Below the pieces are notes generated by a model. That model made no database searches. It was not told the origin of the DNA and was given only the letters and a program-made list of their open reading frames with translations. A stretch of DNA of 6,161 bases from a bacterium (GTDB lineage Bacteria; Bacillota_I; Bacilli_A; RF39; UBA660), in NCBI GenBank assembly GCA_029007685.1, contig JAQXIG010000049.1:1-6161 (forward strand), read 5' to 3'. A program made the translations under genes and the position numbers. Each line of letters begins with the position of its first letter. Positions within the stretch are counted from its first letter, which is position 1. Shown here piece after piece: positions 1 through 6,161 of this stretch.

Positions 1-1970
1 AAAGAATTGAGGAATTAGTTAGAATATTAAATGAAGCCAATTATAATTATCATGTTTTAGATAAGCCAACGATTACTGATCAAGAATTTGATAAATTATT
101 AAGAGAATTATTCATTTTAGAAGAAAAATATCCAGAATATGTAAAAGAAGATTCTCCAACACATCGGGTAGGTGGAGTCGTATTAGATGAATTTAAAAAA
201 ATTCCCCATAAAATTCCAATGATGTCATTGGGAAATGTCTTTAACGAAGACGAAATCAGAGCTTTTGATAATAGAATCAAAAAAGAAGGGATAACTCCAG
301 AATATGTTTGCGAATTAAAAATTGATGGGTTAAGCGTTTCTCTTCACTATGAACAAGGAAAATTAATCACCGCTGCTACCCGTGGCGATGGAACAATAGG
401 AGAAGATATTACCAATAATGTAAAAACGATCAAAACAGTACCTCTTACGTTAAAAGAACCTATTGATATTGAAGTTCGTGGTGAAATTTACATGAGTAAA
501 GAAACGCTAAGAAAATTAAATGAAGAACGTAAAGAAAAAGGACAACCACTTCTTCAAAATTGCCGCAATGCAGCAGCTGGATCTATTCGTCAATTAAACT
601 CTAAAATTGCGGCATCTAGAAAGTTAGACTGTTGGATTTATCACTTACCAAATCCAGAAGATTATGGGATTAAAACGCATTGGGAAGCTCTAAAATTCAT
701 GAAAAAACTAGGTTTTAAAACGAATCCTAATAACCTATTAGTAACAGATGTAGCAGGAATCTTAGATTTTATAAAATACAAAAAAGAAGAAAGACCACAT
801 CTATCATATGATATCGATGGAGTGGTTATGAAAGTAAATAATATCAGTGAACAGAAAAAATTAGGGTTTACAGCTCACCATCCCAAATGGGCTACTGCTT
901 ATAAATTCCCTGCCGAAGAAGTATTGACCAAACTAAAAGATATTATTTTTACTGTAGGAAGAACAGGACAAATTACCCCCAATGCCGTATTAGAACCTGT
1001 CATTGTGGCAGGTAGTACCATTTCCCGTGCTACTCTTCATAATGAAGACTATGTAAAAGCCAAAGGCCTAAAAATAGGAGATATTGTCTCTATTCATAAA
1101 GCAGGAGATGTAATTCCAGAAGTTGGAGAAGTAAAATTAGATAGAAGAACAGGCAAAGAAATTGATTTTAAAATGATTACTACTTGCCCAATGTGTGGTA
1201 ATTTTATTTATAAAAAAGAAGGACAAGTAGATTATTTTTGTTTAAATGAGAATTGCCCAGCTAAGCATATAGAAGGATTATGTCATTTTGTATCTAGAAA
1301 AGCTATGAATATAGATGGTTTAGGTGATAGGATTATTGAAGACTTTTATAATATGAAATATATAAAGGAAATATCAGATATTTATAGACTGGGTAATTAT
1401 CGTGATGAATTAACAGAATTGGAAGGTTATGGGAATAAATCAATTGATAATTTATTAATAGCTATTGAAAATAGCAAAAAAAATTCATTAGAAAAATTAA
1501 TATTTGGATTAGGAATCCCCAATGTAGGTGAAAAAACATCAAAGATTTTAGCTACTCATTATGAAACTTTAGATAATCTAATGAATGCTAGTTTTGAAGA
1601 ATTAAACAGTATTTATGATATTGGTGAAATTATAGCTAAAAGTATTATTAATTTTTTTGATAATGAGCAAAATCGGAAAGTTATCAATGAATTAAAAGAA
1701 ATTGGTCTAAATATGAATTACACTGGCCCAAAAGTAGAAATGAATGAAAATTTTTATAACAAAACTTTCGTAATTACTGGTACTTTAACTAAGTATACAA
1801 GGGATGAAATTCAAGAAAAAATCGAAATACTTGGAGGAAAAACATCCTCTTCAGTCAGCAAAAAAACTAGTGCCGTTATTGTTGGAGAAAATCCTGGCTC
1901 TAAATATGATAAAGCCTTAAAACTAAATATTCCTATTTGGAGTGAAGAAGATTTAGAAGAAAAATTTTAA
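1..1970 (+). CDS. ligA: NAD+-dependent DNA ligase LigA (5' end cut by window edge)
   Basis: LigA seals 5'-phosphate/3'-OH nicks in duplex DNA using NAD+, joining Okazaki fragments and finishing repair in the cytoplasm. The frame is open from position 3, giving 655 residues; the family is usually about 660-670, so only the first 10-15 codons are missing. Fragment numbering: the N-terminal Ia domain has the NMN-binding-type pattern YxxxDxPxxxDxEFD, followed by SPTHRVGG. The adenylation domain has the nucleophilic lysine in KIDG (K106), then RGDG (127-130), CRNAAAGS (187-194) and DIDGVVMKV (270-278). The OB-fold begins near GRTGQITPNA (320-329). A four-Cys zinc finger uses C395, C398, C413 and C418. 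The helix-hairpin-helix region follows and includes GLGIPNVGEKTSKIL. A BRCT domain runs from about 586 to the end. All catalytic motifs are intact. GC content dips in the zinc-finger/HhH part (see findings). The gene probably leads or continues an operon with the next two genes. Methionines at 219 and 222 are internal, not the start. Confidence 0.98.
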   Translation, partial: RIEELVRILNEANYNYHVLDKPTITDQEFDKLLRELFILEEKYPEYVKEDSPTHRVGGVVLDEFKKIPHKIPMMSLGNVFNEDEIRAFDNRIKKEGITPEYVCELKIDGLSVSLHYEQGKLITAATRGDGTIGEDITNNVKTIKTVPLTLKEPIDIEVRGEIYMSKETLRKLNEERKEKGQPLLQNCRNAAAGSIRQLNSKIAASRKLDCWIYHLPNPEDYGIKTHWEALKFMKKLGFKTNPNNLLVTDVAGILDFIKYKKEERPHLSYDIDGVVMKVNNISEQKKLGFTAHHPKWATAYKFPAEEVLTKLKDIIFTVGRTGQITPNAVLEPVIVAGSTISRATLHNEDYVKAKGLKIGDIVSIHKAGDVIPEVGEVKLDRRTGKEIDFKMITTCPMCGNFIYKKEGQVDYFCLNENCPAKHIEGLCHFVSRKAMNIDGLGDRIIEDFYNMKYIKEISDIYRLGNYRDELTELEGYGNKSIDNLLIAIENSKKNSLEKLIFGLGIPNVGEKTSKILATHYETLDNLMNASFEELNSIYDIGEIIAKSIINFFDNEQNRKVINELKEIGLNMNYTGPKVEMNENFYNKTFVITGTLTKYTRDEIQEKIEILGGKTSSSVSKKTSAVIVGENPGSKYDKALKLNIPIWSEEDLEEKF

Positions 1971-1984
1971 AAGTTGGTGAAAAT

Positions 1985-2428
1985 ATGAAAGAACAAGGAA
2001 TTGTTATCTTCCCAGATGGGGAAATTCTAACATTTGGAAAGCAAGTTTATACAGATCAGCCTAATTATCTCAGTAGTCCAGGTCATGAAAAAAGCTTTAT
2101 TGATGAAATAGAGCCATCATTTGAATTTAAATTATCAGGATTAAAATATGATTTCAATAAGAATTTATATCAAAATGCCATTGATCTATCATTAGCAGGG
2201 TTAGTCTTTATTTTGAATAATACTTTAAACACAACTTCTAAACAAGAAAGTTTATGTTATGTACCAGAGTTACCAAGCCAAGAACAGTTGTCAATATTAA
2301 GAGAAAATGATTATGATTCTATTTTTGAAATAAACAATATTTATCAATTTAATTCAAATGACTTTGATGATTATCAAGAGTATAATAGTTTTTATGATTA
2401 TATCAATGCCAAAGAAAAACGAAAATAA
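1985..2428 (+). CDS. Acidic 147-residue protein of unknown function
   Basis: I do not recognise this protein. It starts with ATG 14 nt after the ligA stop, with a GGTGA ribosome site at 1976-1980 four nt upstream, so it is probably co-transcribed with ligA. The N-terminus (GIVIFPDGEILTFGK, residues 5-19) looks like a beta-hairpin around a PDG turn. Residues 65-78 form the only hydrophobic stretch, too short and polar for a confident membrane segment. There is no signal peptide, and a single Cys at 91. The C-terminal third is rich in Asp, Asn and Tyr (NDFDDYQEYNSFYDY) and ends in a basic tail (KEKRK). By hand count there are 24 acidic and 12 basic residues, so net charge is about -12. The open frame, ribosome site and tight spacing support a real gene. 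A soluble cytoplasmic protein is inferred; no function is assigned. Confidence 0.8.
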   Translation: MKEQGIVIFPDGEILTFGKQVYTDQPNYLSSPGHEKSFIDEIEPSFEFKLSGLKYDFNKNLYQNAIDLSLAGLVFILNNTLNTTSKQESLCYVPELPSQEQLSILRENDYDSIFEINNIYQFNSNDFDDYQEYNSFYDYINAKEKRK

Positions 2429-2436
2429 TAGTAAGT

Positions 2437-2448
2437 GGTGATGCTGTG
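2437..2448 (+). promoter_or_regulatory. Ribosome binding site and GTG start of the membrane protein gene
   Basis: GGTGAT (2437-2442) lies 3 nt before the GTG start at 2446. An ATG at 2441 overlaps it but is in another frame and meets TGA after one codon (ATG CTG TGA), so it cannot start the gene. The GTG is followed by a typical membrane-protein N-terminus (MKKLINRNRLLYI), which supports this choice. Confidence 0.6.
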
Positions 2449-3924
2449 AAAAAATTAATAAACAGAAATAGATTATTATATATTACAATTTTCTGTTTCT
2501 TTTTTCTTATTTTAACATTATCTCCACTATCGGGAGATGATTGGGGAAATTATTTAGTAGGAAAGATTGGCTTAAGAAATTGTTTTGAACAAGCCCTAGG
2601 TATGTATTTTACTTGGGAAGGAAGATTAGTAAGTAGAGTATTCATTAATCTATTAACCTATAATAAAATAATTTGGAATATTATCAACAGTTTATTAATC
2701 ACAGAAATGATCTATAGTATCGTTAAAATGATAAAACCTAAAAATAAAATAACAGTTTTATGCCTAGTTATGTTATCTATATTATTAATGAATATCTATA
2801 CTTTTTCGCAAGTAGTCGTGTGGATAGCGGGAAATATTACTTATTTATTTCCACTAGCATTCATTATTTTTTATTTACTAGATATAAAAAATAGTAGTAA
2901 TAAATCATCTAATATGAAAATTTTGCTACTAACGATTTTTAATTTGGTAGTACCGATGTTTGTTGAACATATGGCCGTTCTATTAGTATTGATAAATTTG
3001 ATATTCTTATTAATAAAGTATTATAAAATAAAAAAGATAGATAGAAATTACCTAATGTATACAATAATATCTATATTTTCTACACTACTCATGTTTATAT
3101 CGCCTGGCACGAGATTACGTAGTGAAATAGAAAATATTGAATTTAATCAATTAAACATTTTTCATAAAGTATTGTACAACTTTCCTAATTTTATTTATTA
3201 TACATTTATTATTAATAGTTTTCTTTTAATATTACTAGAAATCGCTAATATCTATCGTATTATAAAATTAAAAAAGAATAAGTATTTAAAAATGATCTTA
3301 TCTTTGTATTTAAGTATTATTCCAGTTATTACTATTATCATTTATAATTTATCCCAATTTATAAAGGTATCTCCAATATTATTGTTATGGATAAATCAAA
3401 ATAGTATGTTAATAGGATTATATTGGTTAAGCTATTTATTAATATATTTTTATCTTGTACTAAATGATCTGAAAACAAGCCGAGGTAAATGGAATGTAAT
3501 ACTTAGTATTTTAGCGATTACTTCTAATATAATAATGTTAGCTTCCCCTACATGGGGTTATCGAACTAGCTTAGCTACTTATTTAATCTTAATAATTCCA
3601 CAAATAGAAGTAATGGATCGAATAAAAATAAATAAATTAATAGAAAAGATAATAATAGTCATTACTATTATGGTATCTTTAGCTTGGTTAGTCTTTTATA
3701 TTAATATTAGAGTGGATCAAAGCAAATTAGAAAAAAAGATTGCATCACAACTAAAAGAGAATAAACCAATTATTGAAATTGATAGCTTCCCAGCATATGC
3801 CAACTGTAATATCAATCCAACGAATCCATATCATTTAGAAATTTTTAAAAAATATTATCAAATTCCGCCTGAAAAAGAAGTAGTCCTCATTCCGAATCAT
3901 TGGCGTTATATCATAATGAAGTAA
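2446..3924 (+). CDS. Polytopic membrane protein, DUF6056/GT-C-like
   Basis: This is a 492-residue integral membrane protein with roughly 11-13 hydrophobic segments, estimated by eye (for example near 10-28, 103-120, 132-146, 158-173, 176-192, 203-219, 250-268, 283-300, 323-340, 350-366, 374-388, 400-420). A short basic N-terminus precedes the first segment. An acidic pair (SGDDW, D31-D32) follows that segment, then GR at 59-60 in a first long loop, the usual layout of GT-C-fold glycosyltransferases that use lipid-phosphate sugar donors. Further motifs are EH (174-175), SPGTRLR (219-225) and SPTWGYR (367-373). A soluble C-terminal tail (about 424-492) contains HLEIFKKYYQIP. This pattern matches my recollection of DUF6056-type proteins, so a role in surface glycan or teichoic acid modification is plausible but inferred. 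It follows the preceding gene by 17 nt and probably shares its transcript. GC is low (about 15-30% in the lines counted), as expected for codons of hydrophobic residues. Confidence 0.85.
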   Translation: MKKLINRNRLLYITIFCFFFLILTLSPLSGDDWGNYLVGKIGLRNCFEQALGMYFTWEGRLVSRVFINLLTYNKIIWNIINSLLITEMIYSIVKMIKPKNKITVLCLVMLSILLMNIYTFSQVVVWIAGNITYLFPLAFIIFYLLDIKNSSNKSSNMKILLLTIFNLVVPMFVEHMAVLLVLINLIFLLIKYYKIKKIDRNYLMYTIISIFSTLLMFISPGTRLRSEIENIEFNQLNIFHKVLYNFPNFIYYTFIINSFLLILLEIANIYRIIKLKKNKYLKMILSLYLSIIPVITIIIYNLSQFIKVSPILLLWINQNSMLIGLYWLSYLLIYFYLVLNDLKTSRGKWNVILSILAITSNIIMLASPTWGYRTSLATYLILIIPQIEVMDRIKINKLIEKIIIVITIMVSLAWLVFYINIRVDQSKLEKKIASQLKENKPIIEIDSFPAYANCNINPTNPYHLEIFKKYYQIPPEKEVVLIPNHWRYIIMK

Positions 3925-4345
3925 CCGAAAAAAGTTTAGGAAAAATTTATAATATAAAGATCAGAAAGAAAAAATATAAAAACGCAACAACAGAATGTTA
4001 ATTTTGATATTAAGAAAGTAAAATGAACCAACAATACTATTATAGGAAATCAAGTATTTTTTTTAGAATTATGATCTATAAACATTGAGAAACAATTAGT
4101 GATTCATTTTTTGAAACAATAGACCATATGAGGTGAAAAAAGATACTACTCCTAATTTATGTAAACTTTTTAACTGTGGATTATAATTACTTTAAAGGAT
4201 GAATTTCCTTTCACCAATTGATAGTATATATGATTATGATATGTGGCAGAGAAAAAATAAAATATCATAGGATAACGGAAGATTTTTAAGAACCAGAGGA
4301 ATACGAATAATGAAAACAAAAATCACTGAAACTTAGATATAAAAA
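3925..4345 (+). other. AT-rich intergenic stretch without a convincing gene
   Basis: Between the membrane protein stop and the gatC promoter, stop codons are frequent in the frames read, and I see no open frame longer than about 25 codons with a good ribosome site on either strand. No tRNA, riboswitch or repeat array was recognised. Minor signals are a weak terminator candidate (4033-4064), a perfect 6-bp inverted repeat AAAGGA/TCCTTT (4194-4199 and 4206-4211), and a frame with scattered stops at 4133-4336 that might be decayed coding sequence but is also compatible with chance. Confidence 0.6.
4033..4064 (+). terminator. Weak intrinsic terminator candidate after the ligA gene group
   Basis: AATACT (4033-4038) can pair with AGTATT (4053-4058) across a 14-nt loop, and the 3' arm runs directly into eight T residues (4057-4064). 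It is the only hairpin-plus-T-tract I see downstream of the membrane protein gene. The stem is short with one G-C pair and the loop is long, so the call is tentative. Confidence 0.3.
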
Positions 4346-4382
4346 TAATCAAAAATAGTAAAAACATGATATAATTGTAAAT
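4346..4382 (+). promoter_or_regulatory. Extended -10 promoter of the gatCA(B) operon
   Basis: A perfect TATAAT lies at 4370-4375, preceded by TG at 4367-4368, giving the extended -10 element TGATATAAT for the housekeeping sigma factor. The best -35 is poor (TAATCA at 4346-4351, 18-nt spacer), as is usual when an extended -10 compensates. Transcription should start near 4382, leaving a leader of about 45 nt before the gatC ATG. Confidence 0.7.
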
Positions 4383-4407
4383 AGTATTAATTGTACTATT
4401 TATAATT
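4373..4407 (+). repeat. Inverted repeat overlapping the gatC -10 and start site
   Basis: The arms are AATTGTAAATAGTA (4373-4386) and TACTATTTATAATT (4394-4407) around a 7-nt centre (TTAATTG). They are perfectly complementary over the inner 9 bp and 13 of 14 overall; the single mismatch is G-U in RNA. The left arm overlaps the end of the -10 box and the predicted start site. A further direct copy of AAATAGTA lies at 4353-4360, between -35 and -10. It could be an operator or a 5' leader hairpin; a terminator is less likely because the stem is almost all A-T and lies directly on the promoter. Confidence 0.65.
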
Positions 4408-4414
4408 TTTATTT

Positions 4415-4420
4415 GGAGGA
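4415..4420 (+). promoter_or_regulatory. gatC ribosome binding site
   Basis: GGAGGA lies 6 nt before the gatC ATG at 4427. It is a strong Shine-Dalgarno sequence just beyond the right arm of the inverted repeat, so it would stay unpaired if that hairpin formed. Confidence 0.85.
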
Positions 4421-4426
4421 AATAGA

Positions 4427-4720
4427 ATGGACAAATTAACCAAAGAAGAAGTATTACATGTTGCTCATCTTGCCAAGATTAAAGTGACGACTGAGGAAAT
4501 AGAAAAATATCAAGTGGATTTGAAAAGACTTTTAGATGATGTCGAAAAGATAAAAAACATTGAATTGGAAAGCACTGAACTACTAGTAACCCCAATAGAA
4601 CATGAAGCAATTTTAAGAAGGGATCAAGCTACTAGAAGTATAGACTTTTCTGAAATAAAAAAGAATGTCCCAGCGACAAATGGTAATTTTGTAGAGGTTC
4701 CGGTGATCGTAAATGAATAA
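4427..4720 (+). CDS. gatC: Aspartyl/glutamyl-tRNA amidotransferase subunit C
   Basis: GatC is the small subunit of the GatCAB amidotransferase, which amidates mischarged Glu-tRNA(Gln) and/or Asp-tRNA(Asn). In known structures it wraps around the GatA-GatB interface and stabilises GatA. At 97 residues it has the usual length. Family features are visible: the N-terminal helical part starting LTKEEVLHVAHLAKIKV (4-20), the KYQVDLKRLLDDVEKI helix (27-42), the TPIEHEAILRRD stretch (55-66) and the C-terminal NGNFVEVPVIV (85-95), which corresponds to the conserved G-x-F-x-VP-x-V tail. It is the first gene after a strong extended -10 promoter and its coding sequence overlaps gatA by 8 nt, suggesting translational coupling. 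Nothing in it looks damaged. Confidence 0.96.
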   Translation: MDKLTKEEVLHVAHLAKIKVTTEEIEKYQVDLKRLLDDVEKIKNIELESTELLVTPIEHEAILRRDQATRSIDFSEIKKNVPATNGNFVEVPVIVNE

Positions 4721-6140
4721 TTATTTAGATTTAAGTATCAAAGAAATACACGATTTATTAGTAAATAAAAAAGTAACTCCAATCGAATTAGTCGAAGAAT
4801 GTTATACTAGAATAGAAGAAAGTGACTTAAATAGTTTGATTACGGTGAATAAAACAGAAGCAAGAGAATATGCTAAAAAATTATCACAAGAAGAAGTCGA
4901 AAAAGATAACTTACTATGGGGAATTCCTATTGCCATAAAAGATAACATTTCAACGAAAGATATCAGAACAACTTGTGCATCCAAGATGTTAGAGCATTAT
5001 GTTCCTATTTATGATGCTACTGTTATTGAAAAAGTAAAAGAAGCAAAAATGATCATCATTGGAAAAACTAACATGGATGAATTTGCGATGGGATCAACAA
5101 GCAGAACTAGTTATTTTGGTGCTCCCAAAAATCCTATCGATAAAACAAAAATTACAGGTGGTTCCTCAGGTGGTTCTGCAGCTTGTGTCGCAGGAGGGTT
5201 AGTACCACTTGCGCTTGGAAGCGATACTGGTGGTTCCATTCGTCAACCAGCTAGTTATACGGGTATTGTTGGAATGAAACCTACGTATGGAAGAGTTTCT
5301 CGTTATGGACTGATTGCATTTGGATCTAGTCTAGATCAAATTGGCCCAATGACAAGAAATGTTTATGAAAATGCTTATTTATTAAATAAAATTGTTGGAA
5401 AAGACCAAAAAGACTTAACAAGTGCTAATAGAGAAATAGAAGATTTTACCAGAATGATTGGTCAAGATATCCAAGGAATGAAAATAGCGATTCCTAAGTA
5501 TTTTGTAAGTGATATGGTTTCGCCTATCATCCTAGAAAAACTAAATCATGTAGTAGATATTTTAAAAGAAAATGGAGCAGTAGTTGACTATGTAGATATG
5601 AAATATCTAGATCAAGCAGTTACTTTATACCAAATTATCGCAATGGGAGAAGCAAGCAGTAACTTAGCTAGATTCGATGGTGTAAAATTTGGATATCGCT
5701 CTGAAAATGCAAATTCAGTGGAAGACATGTACGAAAGTACCAGATGTGAAGGATTTGGGACAGAAGTAAAGCGTAGAATTATGGTAGGAAGTTATTTATT
5801 AAGTGGAGAAAACGCTAAAATCTACTATGATAAAGCATTAACAATTAGAAATGCTATGAAACAAGAATTTGACCGTATCTTTAAAGACTACGATTATATT
5901 TTAGGACCAACTACCACAACTGTTGCTTACAATTTAGATGAAAGTCTAGATGACCCACTAAAATCTTTCATGGATGATGTATTAGTAATACCTGTTAACA
6001 TGGCAGGACTTCCAGGCCTAAATATTCCTATGGGTTGTGATCAAAACCATATGCCAATTGGCTTACATATTATAGGAAATAGTTTTGAAGAAGCTAAAAT
6101 GTATCAATTAGCTTCCTTCTTAGAAGATAAATTAAAGTAA
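4713..6140 (+). CDS. gatA: Aspartyl/glutamyl-tRNA amidotransferase subunit A (glutaminase subunit)
   Basis: GatA hydrolyses glutamine and supplies ammonia to GatB, which uses it with ATP to amidate Glu-tRNA(Gln) or Asp-tRNA(Asn). It belongs to the amidase signature family. The Ser-cisSer-Lys triad is complete: K76 in IAIKDN, S151 in GGSSGGSA and the nucleophile S175 in DTGGSIR; the spacings (75 and 24 residues) equal those of characterised members. Y306, R355 and D422 fall where I would expect the glutamine-binding residues of the Staphylococcus aureus enzyme, assuming no gaps. The C-terminal half has VNMAGLPGLNIP (428-439) and PIGLHIIG (448-455). At 475 residues it is slightly shorter than the typical 480-490. 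The ATG at 4713 lies inside the end of gatC and is preceded by GGTGATC (4702-4708), an exact complement to the 16S 3' end. The conserved glycine-rich core is markedly GC-richer than its surroundings. Confidence 0.98.
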   Translation: MNNYLDLSIKEIHDLLVNKKVTPIELVEECYTRIEESDLNSLITVNKTEAREYAKKLSQEEVEKDNLLWGIPIAIKDNISTKDIRTTCASKMLEHYVPIYDATVIEKVKEAKMIIIGKTNMDEFAMGSTSRTSYFGAPKNPIDKTKITGGSSGGSAACVAGGLVPLALGSDTGGSIRQPASYTGIVGMKPTYGRVSRYGLIAFGSSLDQIGPMTRNVYENAYLLNKIVGKDQKDLTSANREIEDFTRMIGQDIQGMKIAIPKYFVSDMVSPIILEKLNHVVDILKENGAVVDYVDMKYLDQAVTLYQIIAMGEASSNLARFDGVKFGYRSENANSVEDMYESTRCEGFGTEVKRRIMVGSYLLSGENAKIYYDKALTIRNAMKQEFDRIFKDYDYILGPTTTTVAYNLDESLDDPLKSFMDDVLVIPVNMAGLPGLNIPMGCDQNHMPIGLHIIGNSFEEAKMYQLASFLEDKLK

Positions 6141-6146
6141 ATAGTT

Positions 6147-6161
6147 GGGAGGTATCACTAT
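6147..6161 (+). promoter_or_regulatory. Ribosome binding site of the next gene, probably gatB
   Basis: GGGAGG (6147-6152) lies 6 nt after the gatA stop. The window ends in AT (6160-6161), which would become an ATG at 6160 with a good 7-nt spacer if the next base is G. The gatC-gatA order makes gatB the expected gene; its coding sequence is outside the window, so this is inference. Confidence 0.6.

Noticed and set aside
219..227. ATG codons as the ligA start
   Set aside because: The frame is open upstream to the window edge and encodes conserved LigA N-terminal sequence (YNYHVLDKPTITDQEFD, SPTHRVGG), so these methionines are internal (PMMSLGNVF).
80..280. A 66-codon open frame on the - strand
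   Set aside because: It lies wholly antisense to the conserved N-terminal part of ligA and its translation resembles no protein family; it is a shadow of the real gene.
2441..2449. ATG CTG TGA minimal open frame before the membrane protein start
   Set aside because: One sense codon after ATG encodes no product; it is a by-product of the GGTGATG ribosome site sequence overlapping the GTG start.
4199..4270. A separate 23-codon small gene starting MNFLSPID
   Set aside because: The only purine-rich stretch (AAAGG) abuts the ATG with no spacer, so no usable ribosome site is present and the frame ends at TAG; it is mentioned only as possible decayed sequence.
4373..4414. Intrinsic terminator or attenuator at the inverted repeat followed by T-rich sequence
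   Set aside because: The stem has almost no G-C pairs, the left arm overlaps the -10 box so only the inner part would be transcribed from this promoter, and the T-run overlaps the end of the right arm. An operator or leader hairpin fits better.
4802..4984. A 60-codon open frame on the - strand
   Set aside because: It is antisense to the conserved start of gatA, has no family resemblance, and is explained by gatA codon bias.

Overview
The window is about 30% GC. It reads as chromosome of a low-GC Gram-positive (Firmicutes/Bacilli-type) bacterium. All five complete stop codons are TAA, tryptophan is encoded by TGG, and no reading frame needs TGA as a sense codon, so the code looks standard rather than mycoplasmal. 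Shine-Dalgarno sequences fit the usual anti-SD. The ligA and gatCAB neighbourhood is itself typical of Firmicutes. I cannot name the genus.

Layout, all genes on the + strand. Positions 1-1970 hold ligA, the NAD+-dependent DNA ligase, missing only an estimated 10-15 N-terminal codons cut off by the window edge. Two genes follow at short spacing and probably share its transcript: an acidic 147-residue protein I do not recognise (1985-2428), and a 492-residue polytopic membrane protein with a GTG start (2446-3924) that resembles the DUF6056/GT-C-like membrane families. A 502-bp AT-rich gap (3925-4426) holds no convincing gene. It contains a weak terminator candidate and, at its right end, an extended -10 promoter overlapped by a near-perfect inverted repeat. 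That promoter serves gatC (4427-4720) and gatA (4713-6140), which overlap by 8 nt. A strong SD at the very end of the window announces the next gene, almost certainly gatB.

Functionally there are two units. LigA seals nicks in replication and repair. GatCAB converts Glu-tRNA(Gln) and/or Asp-tRNA(Asn) to Gln-tRNA(Gln)/Asn-tRNA(Asn) for translation. The variable element is the pair of genes between them: in Bacillus-type genomes this region commonly carries other genes (for example camS), while here it carries an unknown acidic protein and a probable envelope glycan membrane protein. The most notable non-coding signal is the palindrome on the gatC promoter. No mobile element, CRISPR array, tRNA or rRNA was seen.
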